Assembly (NCBI GenBank): GCA_949825065.1
Contig: OX463844.1
Coordinates: 32,713,414 to 32,777,413 of the forward strand
Direction of reading: 5' to 3'
Source: Odontocerum albicorne
Taxonomy: Eukaryota; Arthropoda; Insecta; Trichoptera; Odontoceridae
DNA length: 64,000 bases
Below are positions 61,771-64,000 of the stretch, in pieces (positions within the stretch are counted from its first letter, which is position 1; each line of letters begins with the position of its first letter). The notes under the pieces were generated by a model, which did no database searches, was not told where the DNA came from, and saw only the letters and a program-made list of their open reading frames with translations. The translations under genes were made by a program, and so were the position numbers.

Positions 61771-61960
61771 TAATAGTATATAAATTACTTGTAGAGAAGC
61801 TTGTACTATTTGAAAATTGCATTTCATATCTGTAATTTCATTTAATTGGCACAATAAAGTAGTTCTGGGCCCATCAAAAATCTTAATTTATCACGCGTTT
61901 ATTACTGCGATGTGTTATTCAACCTCATAACATATGCCCGTGCGTTCGTCAAACGGACTC

Positions 61961-61993
61961 CTGATGAGCGGATAAATTGTGGAAACACGTGTC
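61961..61993 (+). ncRNA. Hammerhead-ribozyme-like core (tentative)
   Basis: CTGATGA (61961-61967), a 14-nt connector, GAAAC (61982-61986), then ACGTGTC ending at 61993. GAAA-C-ACGT-G-TC matches the minimal one-base-pair stem III reported for some Penelope-like retroelement hammerheads. Stem II is poor (at most two pairs) and I see no stem I, so it may be a decayed copy or chance. Lies 190 bp right of mariner 2. Confidence 0.3.
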
Positions 61994-62429
61994 GCAATGT
62001 ATGTAATAAGACATAAAAAATATATATTTATAATATATTTACATTGAAAGTAAATAAATGGAAAGTTTATTGTCTAATCGCAATTTTCCGACTTATCAGA
62101 CAAGAGCTGCGCTGATAAGTTCCATTTGCCGAATAAAACTTTTTATAGTTGTATAATTTTACGCACACAAATAATAAAAACTTATTAAATATTTAAAAAA
62201 TGGGTTTAAAATATAGTTTTAATATTAAACCATGCAAGGTATTGAGGAAAACAATCTCAAACTCAATCTCTTCCTCAGATCTAGTTTCACATGATCACTA
62301 AAAAAAAACAAGATTTACGTAATCGAAATTGTCACTTTGTTAATAAAGTACCACCTCATTCTCTAGATTCTAGCGAGTCTTGAAGACGAATATAATATAC
62401 TATTTATTACATTCCATTAATTATGTCAT

Positions 62430-62690
62430 GTAGTTTGTGACTGCGCATCGCTACTCCCATGATAGTCCTTGACGACTTCTTTTCATCCATCCCTACATTC
62501 CGCAGTTCTTAAGGGTAGTGATATTGCGTCTTTCACTTGGTCAGTACAACGCGTTAGGTATTTTCCTCTTATGCGTCGTCCTTTCATATTTCCAACTACA
62601 CACGCCTCCCCAAACTGTATCATTGGCCACAAGTAATGCCTCAAGAATCAGGTAACTCGTCTAAGGCATAATGTCGGCATTTGTCGGTGA
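62430..62690 (-). pseudogene. RTE-like LINE C-terminus
   Basis: On minus, with frame changes: VWGGVCSWKYERTT (roughly VxGxxxGKRRRGRP), RCTDQVKDAISLPL, then ECRDGW, KEVVKDYHGSSDAQS. This is the RGRPxxRWTDQVKxA...RxxWRxVV pattern of RTE/BovB-type C-termini. Different copy from those at 11.3-12.5 kb. Confidence 0.6.
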
Positions 62691-62824
62691 CTCGCAGTTT
62701 TTCGAGAATCGAGGCATAAGTAATAGAAATTGTATAAAACAAGAAGTAAACCTTGTTCAACAAAGACTCTGGAAGGATATGAAAAAAGCGTGAATAAGGG
62801 AGTAACGGAGAAAACAATATTTTT

Positions 62825-63330
62825 TTATTTATTAATTTATTGACACTTCGTTGTAAAAAAAAAACAACCTGGTGTGCCAGACAAAAGTAAATAAAGCAAA
62901 GTTACATGGTCGCACAAAATATTCAAACTATTATACATCTTCATAAAATTTATGAATGTATGGTATACGTAATAAAAGTTAGATATCATCAATCAAATGA
63001 AAGTGAAGTGTCATCAAATGAAAATCAAATTTAAATGTGGAGAGGGAAGAAAAATCAGGAATGACATACGTTATATTACTGACTAGAAATTAATAGTTAT
63101 TTCAGTCGCTTCTTAAAGTATGCCAAAGACGGAACGAGTCTAACATTAGTTTGTTATTGGTTCCAAAGTCTCACTGCATGGACAGTCCATGACGACGTAA
63201 AAAAGGAACTGTGAACTGAGAACGCCAATAAACAATCTCTGTTTGAGCGTAGCGCTAGTCCATGATCGGAAAGATGCTGAAAAATTTCGGCTTGATAATA
63301 GGGGCGGCGGGACAGTTAAATATATTATAC
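62825..63330 (-). mobile_element. CR1-like LINE 3' end, diverged
   Basis: Parallel to 45890-46440: agacaaaagtaaataaagca, agttacatggtcgca, tatattactgactagaaatt, cagtcgcttcttaaagtatg, acggaacgagtctaacatta, ccatgatcggaaagatgctg. Part of the tail (the ctgtcgcctggcaataa segment) is deleted near 62870. Confidence 0.68.
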
Positions 63331-64000
63331 AATATATTTAGTATGTGAATTTGACGTCTTTTTCAGCGCCTTTCGTTATGAAGTGATATGATCGTATGTA
63401 ATAATAATTTAGTGTATGTAATAAAATACTGAGTTCCATAAAACCTTGAAAAAAATCTTCCATAAGCGAAATTGAACCCAATAAAACGGAAGAAATCCTA
63501 ATTGTCTTGTGCGATTATTTCAATAATTCCCTACTCATGTTGACCTTTGAATATTTAAGGAAAAAATATTAAATTAATTTAGATAACATTTCATTTCAAA
63601 TTTACTCTCCGAAAATGAAACAATTTAAAAGCAAACTTTTCTTTCAAATCAACGTTCAAAGGTCAATTTTAATGATTTATTACTATTATTATTATTCCTG
63701 GAACATCTTATTATTTTAAATGATTAATTTCAAGTATCGGTTGTAGATTTTTAATTACTCGCTATGAGTTAATTAAAAGTTATCCATAAAGAGCTCAGAC
63801 CCTAAGAATGGTTCTTTTATAGGCGAATAATTAATACAAAATTTATTTTTCTTTTCCTTATCATATAATTTATCTCATAACATTTTGTTTCTAGTTTTTA
63901 TATATTTTTAACCAATTATGAATTTCGTTGATGAGTTTTGAGCCCTTTTTAAAACATTAAGCTGCTTATTATAAATTTACATTTTCCATGACCTATGTAG
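63331..64000. other. No recognised feature
   Basis: AT-rich sequence to the window end, chance frames only. Confidence 0.45.

Overview
The window is AT-rich eukaryotic DNA, by hand roughly 70% A+T. It looks like an insect or other arthropod genome; the order cannot be fixed from sequence alone. No complete host gene was recognised. Nearly everything identifiable is a transposable element or its remains: IS630/Tc1/mariner elements, a pogo/Tigger-like element, a large Helitron, several non-LTR retrotransposon lineages (Jockey-like, RTE-like, CR1-like and one further RT lineage called L-A here) and at least two tRNA-derived SINE families. Two open stretches (6078-6381 minus, 55349-55640 plus) are the only candidates for host exons, both weak.

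Layout. 1-3.6 kb: LINE 3'-end debris. 3.63-4.90 kb: a complete but mutated mariner (TA duplication, inverted ends, transposase on minus). 5.2-5.4 kb: a MITE-like inverted-repeat element. 6.7-8.4 kb: a 5'-truncated Jockey-like LINE abutting a deleted mariner end. 11.3-12.5 kb: two RTE-like fragments in opposite orientation. 12.6-20.1 kb: SINEs, L-A fragments, a helicase scrap and a possible fossil hammerhead ribozyme. 20.1-23.9 kb: no identifiable genes.

23.9-35.9 kb is the centrepiece. A pogo/Tigger-like element (about 1.95 kb, TA duplication, ends beginning CAC) is split by a 10,030-bp Helitron inserted between A25386 and T35417. Removing the Helitron re-joins the pogo reading frame exactly. 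The Helitron carries a nearly intact minus-strand Rep/helicase gene with one early stop. Downstream of the gene lies a mosaic of rearranged copies of its own coding pieces; near its 5' end are tandem duplications with two long (TA)n tracts. A 235-bp retroposon fragment sits inside the Helitron, giving three nesting levels.

35.9-60.5 kb is a field of LINE and SINE remnants, with a perfect 27-bp tandem array (52.46-52.60 kb). 60.5-61.8 kb is a second full-length mariner of the Hsmar1/cecropia type with its catalytic triad intact but two frameshifts. The right end holds a hammerhead-like string, an RTE fragment and another CR1-like LINE tail.

Two scattered signals stand out: the octamer TACGAGTA/TACTCGTA occurs at least 24 times, far above a rough expectation of 2-3, and one SINE family shares its 3' tail with the CR1-like LINE, suggesting a SINE-LINE partnership. 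I saw no single clearly new biological system; the strongest material is the nested Helitron and its self-derived mosaic.
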